Source of the DNA: Streptomyces sp. NBC_00341
GTDB taxonomy: Bacteria > Actinomycetota > Actinomycetes > Streptomycetales > Streptomycetaceae
DNA length: 64,000 bases
Assembly: GCF_041435055.1 (NCBI RefSeq)
Contig: NZ_CP108002.1
Span: 3,844,001 to 3,908,000, forward strand
Direction of reading: 5' to 3'
In this document: positions 10,498-19,706 of the stretch, in pieces
Layout: the number at the start of each line of letters is the position of its first letter
Numbering within the stretch: position 1 is the first letter of the stretch
Translations under genes and position numbers: made by a program
The notes under the pieces: generated by a model
Databases searched by the model: none
What the model was told of the DNA's origin: nothing
The model's input: only the letters and a program-made list of their open reading frames with translations

Positions 10498-12387
10498 TCA
10501 GTTCGCCGGGGGCGGGACGCTCGGGGTCTCTCCCGGGCCGGTCGGGTCCGGCGGGTCCGGGGACGGGCTCGGCCCGCCCGGGTCCGTCGGTGTCGTGGTG
10601 GGGTCCGTCGGGTCCGGCGTCGGGTCCGTCGGGTCCGGTGTCGGCTCCGTGGGATCCGGTGAGGACGGTGACGGGTCCGACGGCACCGGCGGGCGCGGGT
10701 GGACGGAGCGGCTCGGCTGCGGGAGGTCCGAGGGGTGCGGCCTGACGCCCGACGGGCGCCTCCCGCCGTTGCCGTGGATCGCGACGACAGAGCCCGACGG
10801 GGTGAGCGCGACCCGTGCCGTCCAGCGCGAGGCGGGTTCGCGCCCGTGGTCGACGAGGACGCGGATCGTGACGCTGCCGCCCGCCGCGAGCTTCCCGGAG
10901 GCGCTGCTGAGGCGCAGCCAGGACGCGCCGGTGCGGGCCGACCAGGCGACCGGGCCGGCCTTGGACGCGGTCAGCGTGATCATCGTGGTGGAGCCGTAGG
11001 GGCGCGCCTCGACGGTGAGCCCACCCCCGCGGTGCCGTCCCCCGCCGGGCCCGGACCGCGTGTCGACGCTGATGACCTCGGCCGAGACGTCCGGGCGGCC
11101 GTCGTCGTCGGTGAAACGGGAGCCGGACTCGGGGGTGGCGTTGCCGGCGTTCTCGTAGCGCTCGTACGGATCGCCGCTGCCGCTGCCGTCCGTCTCGGTC
11201 GCGGTGACCGAGGCACCGTCGTGCCCCTCGCCGGTGAGCGGTGCGCCCCGGTAGGCGGACCACAGGGCGATCACCGGGGCGGCGACGACCGTGGCGACCA
11301 CCGTCGTCGTCATGACCCTGGACCGCAGCCGGTCCCGGCGCGCGGCGTGGTCCTTGGGGTCCATCGGGAAGCCCGCCCGGTCGAACCGCGGAGTGGCGGA
11401 CCGATTCTTCTGGTGCTTCTGGGCATGGATCATCGCCACGTAGGCGGACGGGCGCGGTGCCTCGACGACCGCCAGCGCGGCGGCCGGGGTGACGGCCGCG
11501 CCCGGCCACGGGCCCTCGGCATCGGCCCGCTCCGCGGTGCGTCGGCAGCGGGGGCAGTCGTCCACATGCCGTACGAGCTCGCGGCGCAGGGTGGCGGAGA
11601 GCAGCACGCGCCGGTCGCCGGTGAGCCGGCCCGCCGCGGGGCAGCCGCCCGACCCGACGACCGCGAGGGCGGCCCTGGTCCGCTCGACCTCGCAGGCGGC
11701 CGCGGCCAGGAGCTCCCTGGCGGCGGCGGTCTCCAGGCCCAGGACCGCCGCGACCGCGACCGGGGTGAGCCGGTGCCGTACCGCGAGCTCCAGCGCCTCC
11801 CGCTGTTCTGGGGTGGTGCCGGCGGCCTCGGGCCAGGCCAGCTGCGCCAGCTCGCGGCGGTGCGCCTCCGCGGCCGCGGGGCTCTCGGAGGCGAGGGCGG
11901 GGGCGGGGGCCGGGGCCGGGGCCGGCTGCGGCAGCACGGAGCGGGACGGTGTGGCCGGCGCCTTGGAGGTGTGGGCGGCCACGGGGGGCGTACGCCGTCC
12001 CGTACGCGCTCCCTGGACGGCCTGGGCGCGACGGTTCCCCTTCGCCGCCCCGGCCCTGTCGTGCTGACGGTGGGCCTGGCGGCCCTGCTTCTGTTCGGTG
12101 AGCCTGCGCAGGCACGTCCACCTGGCCAGCGCGTACAGCCAGGTTTTACGTTCCTCCTCGTCCGAGGGACACCGCCCGCCCTGCCGTTCGGCCAGCGCGA
12201 GCACCCCGCCGAGCGCGTCGGTGGCGGCGTCGTGGTCGCAGAGCACGGAGAGGCAGTAGGTGAACAGACCGTCGAGATGCGGTTCGTAACGGGCAGGCGG
12301 CTTCTTCGGTGAGGACTGGGGCGCACGGTGCTGCGTCCGGTGTGCGCCGGGGGTGCTCGCGGGTGTCTCCAGCCTGCTGCTCGTCAC
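10498..12387 (-). CDS. Membrane-anchored sigma-factor-like protein with zinc-finger motif and extracytoplasmic BACON domain
   Basis: A 629-residue multidomain protein. Residues about 34-98 resemble ECF sigma region 2 (LFTYCLSVLCDHDAATDALG...LYALARWTCLRRL). Residues about 175-243 resemble sigma region 4 (TPEQREALELAVRHRLTP, then AVAAVLGLETAAARELLAAA). H274-x3-C278-x2-C281 matches the anti-sigma zinc-finger signature. A single transmembrane helix lies near 358-377. An outer Ig-like BACON domain spans about 455-540 (WSARTGASWLRLSSASGKL), followed by a Pro/Thr/Asp repeat tail. Starts with GTG; TACGGT lies 6 nt upstream, so probably leaderless. The sigma parts may be degenerate; no activity is proven. 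Confidence 0.8.
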   Translation of the reverse strand: MTSSRLETPASTPGAHRTQHRAPQSSPKKPPARYEPHLDGLFTYCLSVLCDHDAATDALGGVLALAERQGGRCPSDEEERKTWLYALARWTCLRRLTEQKQGRQAHRQHDRAGAAKGNRRAQAVQGARTGRRTPPVAAHTSKAPATPSRSVLPQPAPAPAPAPALASESPAAAEAHRRELAQLAWPEAAGTTPEQREALELAVRHRLTPVAVAAVLGLETAAARELLAAAACEVERTRAALAVVGSGGCPAAGRLTGDRRVLLSATLRRELVRHVDDCPRCRRTAERADAEGPWPGAAVTPAAALAVVEAPRPSAYVAMIHAQKHQKNRSATPRFDRAGFPMDPKDHAARRDRLRSRVMTTTVVATVVAAPVIALWSAYRGAPLTGEGHDGASVTATETDGSGSGDPYERYENAGNATPESGSRFTDDDGRPDVSAEVISVDTRSGPGGGRHRGGGLTVEARPYGSTTMITLTASKAGPVAWSARTGASWLRLSSASGKLAAGGSVTIRVLVDHGREPASRWTARVALTPSGSVVAIHGNGGRRPSGVRPHPSDLPQPSRSVHPRPPVPSDPSPSSPDPTEPTPDPTDPTPDPTDPTTTPTDPGGPSPSPDPPDPTGPGETPSVPPPAN

Positions 12388-12631
12388 CTTGCGACCGTAG
12401 GCAGAACGGGGCCCGGCCCTGGCGCCCCTTGGGTAGATTTAACCCTTTCGGGTGAACGTATCGCGTGAAAGCGGACAGGATCGGGCGGGATTCCCGGTTC
12501 CCGGCGTCCCGACGCGAAGGGGGCGTACGCCCGTGCACGTCCCGTCCCCCGAACGGGCGTACGTCCGTGGGCGCCCCGTCCCCCGTACCGCGCCGGACGG
12601 CACTGTCCGAGGTCACCTATACGGTGGCGCC

Positions 12632-14044
12632 ATGGCCACCCGTACGAAATCCGCGAAGGACCGGCCGTCCTACCGCTGCACGGAATGCGGCTGGACGACC
12701 GCCAAGTGGCTCGGCCGCTGCCCCGAGTGCCAGGCGTGGGGGACGGTCGAGGAGTTCGGCGGCGCCCCCGCGGTACGGACCACGGCGGCCGGCCGCGTCT
12801 CCACCGCGGCGCTCCCGATCGGCCAGGTGGACAGCAGGCAGGCCACCGCCCGCTCGACCGGCGTCGGTGAGCTCGACCGGGTGCTGGGCGGCGGTCTGGT
12901 GCCCGGTGCCGTGGTGCTGCTGGCGGGCGAGCCGGGCGTGGGCAAGTCCACCCTGCTGCTGGACGTGGCGGCCAAGGCCGCGAGCGACGAGCACCGCACG
13001 CTCTACGTCACCGCGGAGGAGTCCGCCAGCCAGGTCCGGATGCGGGCCGACCGGATCCGGGCGATCAACGACCATCTGTACCTGGCCGCGGAGACCGATC
13101 TGTCGGCGGTCCTCGGCCACCTGGACGCGGTCAAGCCGTCCCTGCTGGTCCTGGACTCCGTGCAGACCGTGGCCTCGCCCGAGATCGAGGGCGCGCCCGG
13201 CGGGATGGCGCAGGTCCGCGAGGTCGCCGGGGCGCTCATCCGGGCCTCCAAGGAGCGCGGCATGGCCACCCTCCTGGTCGGCCACGTCACCAAGGACGGG
13301 GCGATCGCCGGGCCCCGGCTGCTGGAGCACCTGGTCGACGTGGTGCTGTCCTTCGAGGGCGACCGCCATGCCCGGCTCCGGCTCGTACGCGGCGTGAAGA
13401 ACCGGTACGGGGCGACCGACGAGGTCGGCTGCTTCGAGCTCCACGACGAGGGCATCACCGGCCTCGCGGATCCGTCCGGCCTCTTCCTCACCCGGCGCGA
13501 CGAACCCGTGCCCGGCACCTGCCTGACCGTCACCCTCGAAGGCAAGCGCCCCCTGGTCGCGGAGGTGCAGGCGCTCACGGTCGACTCGCAGATCCCTTCG
13601 CCCCGGCGCACCACCTCGGGTCTTGAGACGTCCAGGGTGTCGATGATGCTGGCGGTACTGGAGCAGCGCGGCCGGATCAGCTCGCTCGGCAAGCGGGACA
13701 TCTACAGCGCGACGGTCGGCGGCGTGAAGCTCACGGAGCCCGCCGCGGACCTCGCGATCGCACTGGCCCTGGCCAGTGCGGCGAGTGACACACCGCTGCC
13801 CAAGAATCTTGTGGCGATCGGTGAGGTGGGGCTCGCGGGCGAGGTCAGACGGGTCACGGGGGTCCAGCGCAGACTGGCGGAGGCGCACCGTCTGGGCTTC
13901 ACACACGCGCTGGTGCCGACCGATCCGGGGAAGGTCCCGGCCGGTATGAAGGTCACGGAAGTCGCCAACATGGGCGACGCGCTGAGAGTCCTCCCGCGCC
14001 GGTCTCGTACCCAGGCCCCGCAGGAGGACGGCGCACGCCGGTAG
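12632..14044 (+). CDS. radA: DNA repair protein RadA
   Basis: A RecA-like ATPase of 470 residues that promotes branch migration and processing of recombination intermediates. It has the N-terminal zinc finger CTECG...CPECQ, Walker [10 protein letters not shown] near residue 95, the RadA-specific KNRYG motif, and a C-terminal Lon-protease-like domain (about 300-450) with [13 protein letters not shown]. The start at 12632 places [20 protein letters not shown] at the terminus as in the family. TACGGT ends 6 nt before the ATG, suggesting leaderless translation. disA follows on the same strand. Confidence 0.96.
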   Translation: MATRTKSAKDRPSYRCTECGWTTAKWLGRCPECQAWGTVEEFGGAPAVRTTAAGRVSTAALPIGQVDSRQATARSTGVGELDRVLGGGLVPGAVVLLAGEPGVGKSTLLLDVAAKAASDEHRTLYVTAEESASQVRMRADRIRAINDHLYLAAETDLSAVLGHLDAVKPSLLVLDSVQTVASPEIEGAPGGMAQVREVAGALIRASKERGMATLLVGHVTKDGAIAGPRLLEHLVDVVLSFEGDRHARLRLVRGVKNRYGATDEVGCFELHDEGITGLADPSGLFLTRRDEPVPGTCLTVTLEGKRPLVAEVQALTVDSQIPSPRRTTSGLETSRVSMMLAVLEQRGRISSLGKRDIYSATVGGVKLTEPAADLAIALALASAASDTPLPKNLVAIGEVGLAGEVRRVTGVQRRLAEAHRLGFTHALVPTDPGKVPAGMKVTEVANMGDALRVLPRRSRTQAPQEDGARR

Positions 14045-14168
14045 ACTTTGCCCTGGTCTCGCCCGTCCGTACGAACGGTACGAGGGACGTGGGGTGTTTC
14101 GTTCGGATCGTGCCCGATCCGGAGGAGGGGCCCCGAGGGCACCGCAAACCTGTGACCGGAGGAGTGCA

Positions 14169-15293
14169 GTGGCAGCCAGCGACCGGGCAGCATCGCCCGG
14201 AAAGTCCGGCCAAGGCACCGGTAACGAGGCGCTGATGCGCGCCTCGTTGACCGCCGTCGCGCCCGGAATGGCCCTGCGGGACGGCCTGGAGCGCATTCTC
14301 CGTGGCAACACCGGCGGGCTGATCGTGCTCGGCATGGACAGGACCGTCGAGTCGATGTGCACCGGCGGCTTCGTGCTGGACGTGGAATTCACCGCGACCC
14401 GGCTGCGAGAGCTGGCCAAGCTCGACGGGGCGTTGATCCTCGACAAGGACATGACCAAGATCCTGCGCGCCGGCGTGCAGCTGGTCCCGGACGCCTCCAT
14501 CCCCACCGAGGAGACCGGCACCCGCCACCGCACGGCGGACCGGGTCTCCCGGCAGTGCAGTTTCCCGGTCGTCTCGGTATCGCAGTCGATGCACCTGATC
14601 GCGCTGTACGTGCACGGGCAGCGCCGGGTCCTGGAGGAGTCCGCCGCGATCCTCTCGCGTGCCAACCAGGCCCTCGCCACCCTGGAGCGCTACAAGCTCC
14701 GGCTCGACGAGGTCGCCGGCACGCTCTCCGCCCTGGAGATCGAGGACCTGGTGACCGTCCGGGACGTGACGGCCGTCGCGCAGCGTCTTGAGATGGTGCG
14801 CCGGATCGCGACCGAGATCGCCGAGTACGTGGTGGAGCTGGGCACCGACGGCCGGCTCCTCTCGCTCCAGCTCGACGAGTTGATCGCGGGCGTGGAGCCG
14901 GAGCGCGAGCTGGTCGTGCGCGACTACGTGCCGGAGCCGACCGCCAGGCGGTCGCGCACGGTGGCGGAGGCGCTCACCGAGCTGGACGCGCTGTCCCACA
15001 CCGAGCTGCTCGAACTGCCCGTCGTGGCGCGGGCCCTGGGTTACAGCGGCTCCCCCGAGACGCTGGACTCCGCGGTCTCGCCGCGCGGCTTCCGGCTGCT
15101 GGCGAAGGTGCCGAGGCTGCCCGGGGCGATCATCGACCGGCTGGTGGAGCACTTCGGCGGTCTGCAGAAGCTGCTCGCGGCGAGCGTGGACGATCTCCAG
15201 ACGGTGGACGGGGTCGGGGAGGCGCGGGCGCGCAGTGTGCGCGAGGGCCTGTCGCGGCTGGCCGAGTCGTCGATCCTCGAACGGTACGTGTAG
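14169..15293 (+). CDS. disA: DNA-integrity scanning diadenylate cyclase DisA
   Basis: Makes cyclic di-AMP from two ATP and scans DNA. The 374-residue protein has the DAC domain (about 20-150) with the DGA motif ([11 protein letters not shown]) and the RHR motif ([13 protein letters not shown]), a helical linker, and a C-terminal helix-hairpin-helix region ([19 protein letters not shown]...[16 protein letters not shown]). GTG at 14169 follows GGAGGAGTGCA. It lies 124 bp after radA, a pairing also known from Bacillus. A 44-nt palindrome terminates it. Confidence 0.97.
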   Translation: MAASDRAASPGKSGQGTGNEALMRASLTAVAPGMALRDGLERILRGNTGGLIVLGMDRTVESMCTGGFVLDVEFTATRLRELAKLDGALILDKDMTKILRAGVQLVPDASIPTEETGTRHRTADRVSRQCSFPVVSVSQSMHLIALYVHGQRRVLEESAAILSRANQALATLERYKLRLDEVAGTLSALEIEDLVTVRDVTAVAQRLEMVRRIATEIAEYVVELGTDGRLLSLQLDELIAGVEPERELVVRDYVPEPTARRSRTVAEALTELDALSHTELLELPVVARALGYSGSPETLDSAVSPRGFRLLAKVPRLPGAIIDRLVEHFGGLQKLLAASVDDLQTVDGVGEARARSVREGLSRLAESSILERYV

Positions 15294-15297
15294 CGGT

Positions 15298-15341
15298 ACG
15301 GATGCGGGGCGGGGGGCGTACGCCCCCCGCCCCGCATCCGT
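15298..15341. terminator. Perfect 44-nt palindrome, bidirectional terminator
   Basis: 22-bp perfect arms around a central CGTACG with no loop spacer (core GCGGGGCGGGGGGCGTAC). It starts 4 bp past the disA stop and lies 15 bp past the convergent stop at 15357. Confidence 0.85.
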
Positions 15342-15356
15342 GTGTCCTTCGGCGGG

Positions 15357-16205
15357 TCAGTCCTTCGCGAGGACGAACGAGGCGCGCTGCACGGGCTCGC
15401 CCGGTGCCTTGGCCTCGACCAGGTACGTACCGGGTCCGGCGTTCCCCGGCGGCGGCGTCGCGCACTTCGGCGCGCTCTTGGCGCGGTTCCACTCCACGGT
15501 GTGCACGACGGTCGCGCCCGCCGGGACCTTCAGCAGCACGGTGGCCGCGTTGCGCGGGCAGTCCTTGGAGGACCACACCTCGTTGTCGTCGCCACCGGCC
15601 TCCGTGATGGTGAGCACCGTGCTCTTCGGGCCGAGGTCGGCCTTGCAGTCGGTCGCGGAGGTGTTCTTGGCGATCAGCCGGAACTTCGGCTTCTCGCCGG
15701 GCGCGTAACTCACGTCGCTCTTGAGGGTCAACTGCAGTGCGCCGGCGGTGCAGTCGGGGACCGAGGAGCCGGCCGGGAGCCGCTGTCCGGCGGTCGTGCC
15801 GCTGCCGCCGGAGCTGCCCGAGCCGGAACCCGAACCGCTGCCGGAGCCGCCGTCGGAACCGGAACCGGCGCTGTCCGAGCCGCCGTTGCCGCTGCCGGAG
15901 CCACCGGAACCGCCCGAACCGGAGCCTCCGCTGCCGCCGCCGTCCCCGCCGGAGCCGCCCGACTCGTCGCGCCCGCCCGGCTGTTCGCTGATCGCCGGGC
16001 CGGATCCCGAGGGCCCTGGCGTGATCGCGTCGGTGGGACCGGAGCCGGGGCCCCTGGAGTCGTCGTGGTCCCCCTTGCCGCCACGGGAGGTGACGGCCCA
16101 TACGACCAGCAACGCGAGCAGCGCGATCAGCGTCGCCGCGACTGCCCTCCGTCGCCAGTAAATGGTGGAGGGAAGCGGCCCGATCGGATTACGCAAAGAT
16201 CCCAC
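15357..16205 (-). CDS. Membrane-anchored secreted protein with Gly/Ser linker
   Basis: A 282-residue protein starting with GTG at 16205 (VGSLRNPIGPLPSTIYWRRR). A single N-terminal transmembrane helix near residues 21-40 is followed by a very long Gly/Ser low-complexity linker (about 45-140). The outer domain of about 135 residues has four Cys (PDCTAG, TDCKAD, KDCPRN, PKCATP) and beta-rich Ig-like character. TAGAGT lies 7 nt before the start, so leaderless expression is likely. Function is unknown; display of a small binding domain outside the membrane is inferred. Confidence 0.75.
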   Translation of the reverse strand: MGSLRNPIGPLPSTIYWRRRAVAATLIALLALLVVWAVTSRGGKGDHDDSRGPGSGPTDAITPGPSGSGPAISEQPGGRDESGGSGGDGGGSGGSGSGGSGGSGSGNGGSDSAGSGSDGGSGSGSGSGSGSSGGSGTTAGQRLPAGSSVPDCTAGALQLTLKSDVSYAPGEKPKFRLIAKNTSATDCKADLGPKSTVLTITEAGGDDNEVWSSKDCPRNAATVLLKVPAGATVVHTVEWNRAKSAPKCATPPPGNAGPGTYLVEAKAPGEPVQRASFVLAKD

Positions 16206-16319
16206 GGCGCAAACTCTACGAGAGATCCGCCCCAACTCCCGCCCCACCCGCCGCCCAGATCCCAAGTTTTGCGGATCATCATCCTGGGAGGGCGTATCCG
16301 CAACCCCGGGGACCGCGCC

Positions 16320-16373
16320 GTGCGGCCACTTGCCGCAACCGGGTCCGGGGGGTGCGGCCAGTTGCCGGACCGG
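16320..16373. repeat. Tandem near-identical 22-23 bp repeats upstream of mutY
   Basis: GTGCGGCCACTTGCCGCAAC at 16320 and GTGCGGCCAGTTGCCGGACC at 16352 repeat at a 32-bp period, about three helical turns. They lie in the 285-bp gap between two divergent genes and could be paired regulator sites. No other feature is seen in this gap. Confidence 0.5.
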
Positions 16374-16490
16374 AGGTCAGGCGGCGCGGGGACAGACGGG
16401 TGGCACTATCACTCCAAGGGCTCTTATGAGGGGCGACACCCCCGTGCACCGGTCCGTCGTCTGCCCTTCCGTGCCAGGATCGGACGTGCG

Positions 16491-17393
16491 ATGACTGCCA
16501 CCACAGCGACACAGACGCCCCCCGCCTCCCTCCACACCCCCGTCATCGGGTGGTTCGACCAGCACGCCCGCGATCTGCCCTGGCGCCGCCCCGAAGCGGG
16601 CGCCTGGGGTGTGATGGTGAGCGAGTTCATGCTGCAGCAGACCCCCGTCAACCGGGTCCTCCCGGTCTACGAACAGTGGCTGGCCCGCTGGCCGCGCCCC
16701 GCCGACCTCGCGGCCGACCCTCCCGGCGAGGCGGTCCGCGCCTGGGGCCGGCTCGGCTACCCCCGGCGAGCGCTGCGGCTGCACGGGGCCGCCCAGGCAA
16801 TAACGGAACGGCACGGCGGCGACGTACCGAGCGAGCACGCCCAGCTGCTCGCGCTGCCCGGGATCGGTGAGTACACGGCGGCGGCCGTGGCCTCGTTCGC
16901 CTACCGGCAGCGGCACGCCGTCCTCGACACGAACGTCCGCCGGGTGTTCGCACGGGCCGCGAGCGGCATCCAGTACCCGCCGAACGCGACCACCGCCGCG
17001 GAGCGCAAGCTCGCCCGCGCGCTGCTGCCCCAGGAGGACGAGCGGGCGGCCCAGTGGGCCGCCGCCACGATGGAGCTCGGCGCCCTCGTCTGCACCGCGA
17101 AGAACGAGGACTGCGCGCGCTGCCCGATCGCGGAGCAGTGCGCCTGGCGGCTGGCCGGGAAGCCCGCGCACCAGGGGCCGCCGCGCCGCGGCCAGACGTA
17201 CGCCGGTACCGACCGGCAGGTGCGCGGCCGGCTGCTCGCCGTGCTGCGCGAGGCGGTGACCCCGGTGCCGCAGTCGGCGCTGGACGCCGTGTGGGACGAA
17301 CCGGTGCAGCGGGCCCGCGCCCTGGACGGGCTGGTCGCCGACGGACTGGTGGAACCGCTGGCCGGTGGCCAGTACCGGCTGCCGCTGACCTGA
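16491..17393 (+). CDS. mutY: A/G-specific adenine glycosylase
   Basis: Removes adenine mispaired with 8-oxoguanine. The 300-residue form is normal for actinobacteria. Visible are EFMLQQTPVNRVLPVYEQW with the catalytic Glu, the helix-hairpin-helix LPGIGEYTAAAVASFAY, the Asp in HAVLDTNVRRVF, and the 4Fe-4S ligands in CTAKNEDCARCPIAEQC. The C-terminal region (about 225-300) is short compared with the NUDIX-like domain of enterobacterial MutY. The ATG at 16491 is preceded by AGGATCGGA. Confidence 0.95.
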   Translation: MTATTATQTPPASLHTPVIGWFDQHARDLPWRRPEAGAWGVMVSEFMLQQTPVNRVLPVYEQWLARWPRPADLAADPPGEAVRAWGRLGYPRRALRLHGAAQAITERHGGDVPSEHAQLLALPGIGEYTAAAVASFAYRQRHAVLDTNVRRVFARAASGIQYPPNATTAAERKLARALLPQEDERAAQWAAATMELGALVCTAKNEDCARCPIAEQCAWRLAGKPAHQGPPRRGQTYAGTDRQVRGRLLAVLREAVTPVPQSALDAVWDEPVQRARALDGLVADGLVEPLAGGQYRLPLT

Positions 17394-17396
17394 CGG

Positions 17397-17421
17397 CCGG
17401 GCGGGGATCTTCCCCGCCCGG
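17397..17421 (+). terminator. Terminator after mutY
   Basis: 11-bp perfect hairpin CCGGGCGGGGA / TCCCCGCCCGG with a TCT loop, starting 4 bp after the mutY stop. It isolates mutY from sigE. Confidence 0.8.
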
Positions 17422-17618
17422 ACCGCCGGCAGCCCCAGAGGGGGCCCTTTGCCCCACTCCTCCTGCGCTGTTACACAACCGATGGGCAGCCGTGCGTCGG
17501 CGTATGGCTGCTCCGCACAGCCTCGTGACAACCGCTCCGTAGCGTCACCGACGTCAGCCCGACGACCAAGCGGCTGGCAGCGGTACTACGGGGATCCACG
17601 GGGATGGAGGCGGTTGTT

Positions 17619-18257
17619 ATGGCGCAGGGCGAGGTGCTCGGATTCGAGGAGTACGTGCGTACCCGGCAGGAGGCGCTGCTGCGCAGCGCACGCCGGCTGG
17701 TCCCCGACCCCGTGGACGCGCAGGACCTGCTGCAGACCGCCCTGGCGCGTACCTACCGCCGCTGGGACGGCATCGCCGACAAGTCCCTCGCCGACGCCTA
17801 TCTGCGCCGCGTCATGATCAACACCCGGACCGAGTGGTGGCGGGCCCGCAGGCTGGACGAGGTCCCCACCGAGCAGCTCCCCGACGCCAGCATCGAGGAC
17901 GGCACCGAGCAGCGCGCCGACCGCGCCCTGCTGATGGACGTCCTGGGCGTGCTGGCTCCCAAGCAGCGCAGCGTCGTCGTCCTGCGACACTGGGAGCAGA
18001 TGAGCACGGAGGAGACGGCCGCCGCGCTCGGTATGTCGGCCGGTACGGTGAAGAGCACGCTGCACCGTGCCCTGGCGCGGCTGCGCCAGGAGCTGGAGAG
18101 CAGGGAAGAGGCGGCCAGGGAGGCCCGGATCCGCGAGGACCGGGAGCACCGCCCGGCCGCCCGTGCCGCGTCGGCCACCGCTCCGGTACGGACCCGGAGC
18201 GCGGCGCAGGGGATCGGGCGTCATGACGAGCGGGGGCGGGAGCGGTGCGCGGCCTGA
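17619..18257 (+). CDS. sigE: ECF RNA polymerase sigma factor SigE, cell-envelope stress
   Basis: A 212-residue extracytoplasmic-function sigma factor that directs the envelope stress regulon in Streptomyces. Region 2 (FEEYVRTRQEALLRSARRLV, then DPVDAQDLLQTAL) and region 4 (LAPKQRSVVVLRHWEQMSTE, then ETAAALGMSAGTVKSTLHRA) are intact. GGAGG with an 8-nt spacer sets the start at 17619. It has no partner anti-sigma gene: in S. coelicolor, its level is set by transcription from a CseB-dependent promoter. The next genes are cseA, cseB and cseC, in the known order. The 3' end overlaps cseA by 13 bp. Confidence 0.96.
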   Translation: MAQGEVLGFEEYVRTRQEALLRSARRLVPDPVDAQDLLQTALARTYRRWDGIADKSLADAYLRRVMINTRTEWWRARRLDEVPTEQLPDASIEDGTEQRADRALLMDVLGVLAPKQRSVVVLRHWEQMSTEETAAALGMSAGTVKSTLHRALARLRQELESREEAAREARIREDREHRPAARAASATAPVRTRSAAQGIGRHDERGRERCAA

Positions 18258-18988
18258 AAGGCAGCGGTGACGGCGGCGGCGCGAGCGACGACGCGGTCAC
18301 CGACGGGGGAAGCGGCGGGAGAACAGGCGCGGGGCGCGGACGGCGGCTGACCGGATGGGCGGCGAGCAGTACGGCTCTGGCCGGGCTCGCCGTCGTCGGG
18401 CTGTTCGCCGTGAGCTGCTCCACCGGTGGTACCGGCACCCGCGACGAGGGCCCGGCGGGCACCCAGCCGGTCGTGCGGATCACGCCGACCGCCACGACGC
18501 CGTCCAGGGCGAAGCCGACCCCGCGGGTCGACGCCGTCGCCCTGCTCAAGGCGGACACGAAGGTGAGCGAACGGGTCCGGACGGATCTGAAGCCCTGCAC
18601 CGGTGACGAGTACCCGGTGGACACCTCGTACGGGAAGCTGACCGGCGGCCCCGGCGCCGACGTGGTCGTGAACGTGATGACCTGCGGCGATTCGGTGGGC
18701 GTCGGCACCTATGTGTACCGGCCCCGCGCCGACGGCACGTACGAGAACGTCTTCACCACCGAACAGCCGGCGGTCTACGGGACCATCGACCGAGGTGATC
18801 TGGTGGTGACGACCCAGGTCTACGGGAAGAAGGACTCGGTCGCCTATCCCTCGGGCGAGGAAGTGATCACGTACCACTGGGCGAACACCCGGTTCAGCGA
18901 GACGGACCGGGTGCGCAACGACTTCAACCGAGCCGTCGGTGCCGGGGAGGGGGACTTCCCGGAGCCCACGGAACCGACGAAGAACTGA
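18245..18988 (+). CDS. cseA: CseA, lipoprotein modulator of the SigE system
   Basis: A 247-residue lipoprotein. A long Gly-rich N-terminus precedes a hydrophobic signal segment (about 37-57) ending at LFAVSC, with Cys58 as the likely lipidated residue. The outer domain contains TPRVDAVALLKADTKVSERV and ends in acidic, proline-containing sequence. In S. coelicolor, CseA sits outside the membrane and damps signalling through CseC. GTG at 18245 lies inside the end of sigE, implying coupled translation. Confidence 0.9.
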   Translation: MRGLKGSGDGGGASDDAVTDGGSGGRTGAGRGRRLTGWAASSTALAGLAVVGLFAVSCSTGGTGTRDEGPAGTQPVVRITPTATTPSRAKPTPRVDAVALLKADTKVSERVRTDLKPCTGDEYPVDTSYGKLTGGPGADVVVNVMTCGDSVGVGTYVYRPRADGTYENVFTTEQPAVYGTIDRGDLVVTTQVYGKKDSVAYPSGEEVITYHWANTRFSETDRVRNDFNRAVGAGEGDFPEPTEPTKN

Positions 18989-18998
18989 GAGCTTTCCG

Positions 18999-19702
<704 letters not shown>

Positions 19703-19706
<4 letters not shown>

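Noticed and set aside
12440..12475. PHO box (GTTCACC direct repeats) in the radA upstream region
   Set aside because: One GTTCACC is present on the minus strand, but the second TCAC element is 13 nt away, not 11, and differs elsewhere.
16491..17393. MutY truncated at the C-terminus
   Set aside because: The protein is shorter than enterobacterial MutY, but about 300 residues is the usual actinobacterial length and the Fe-S motif is complete.
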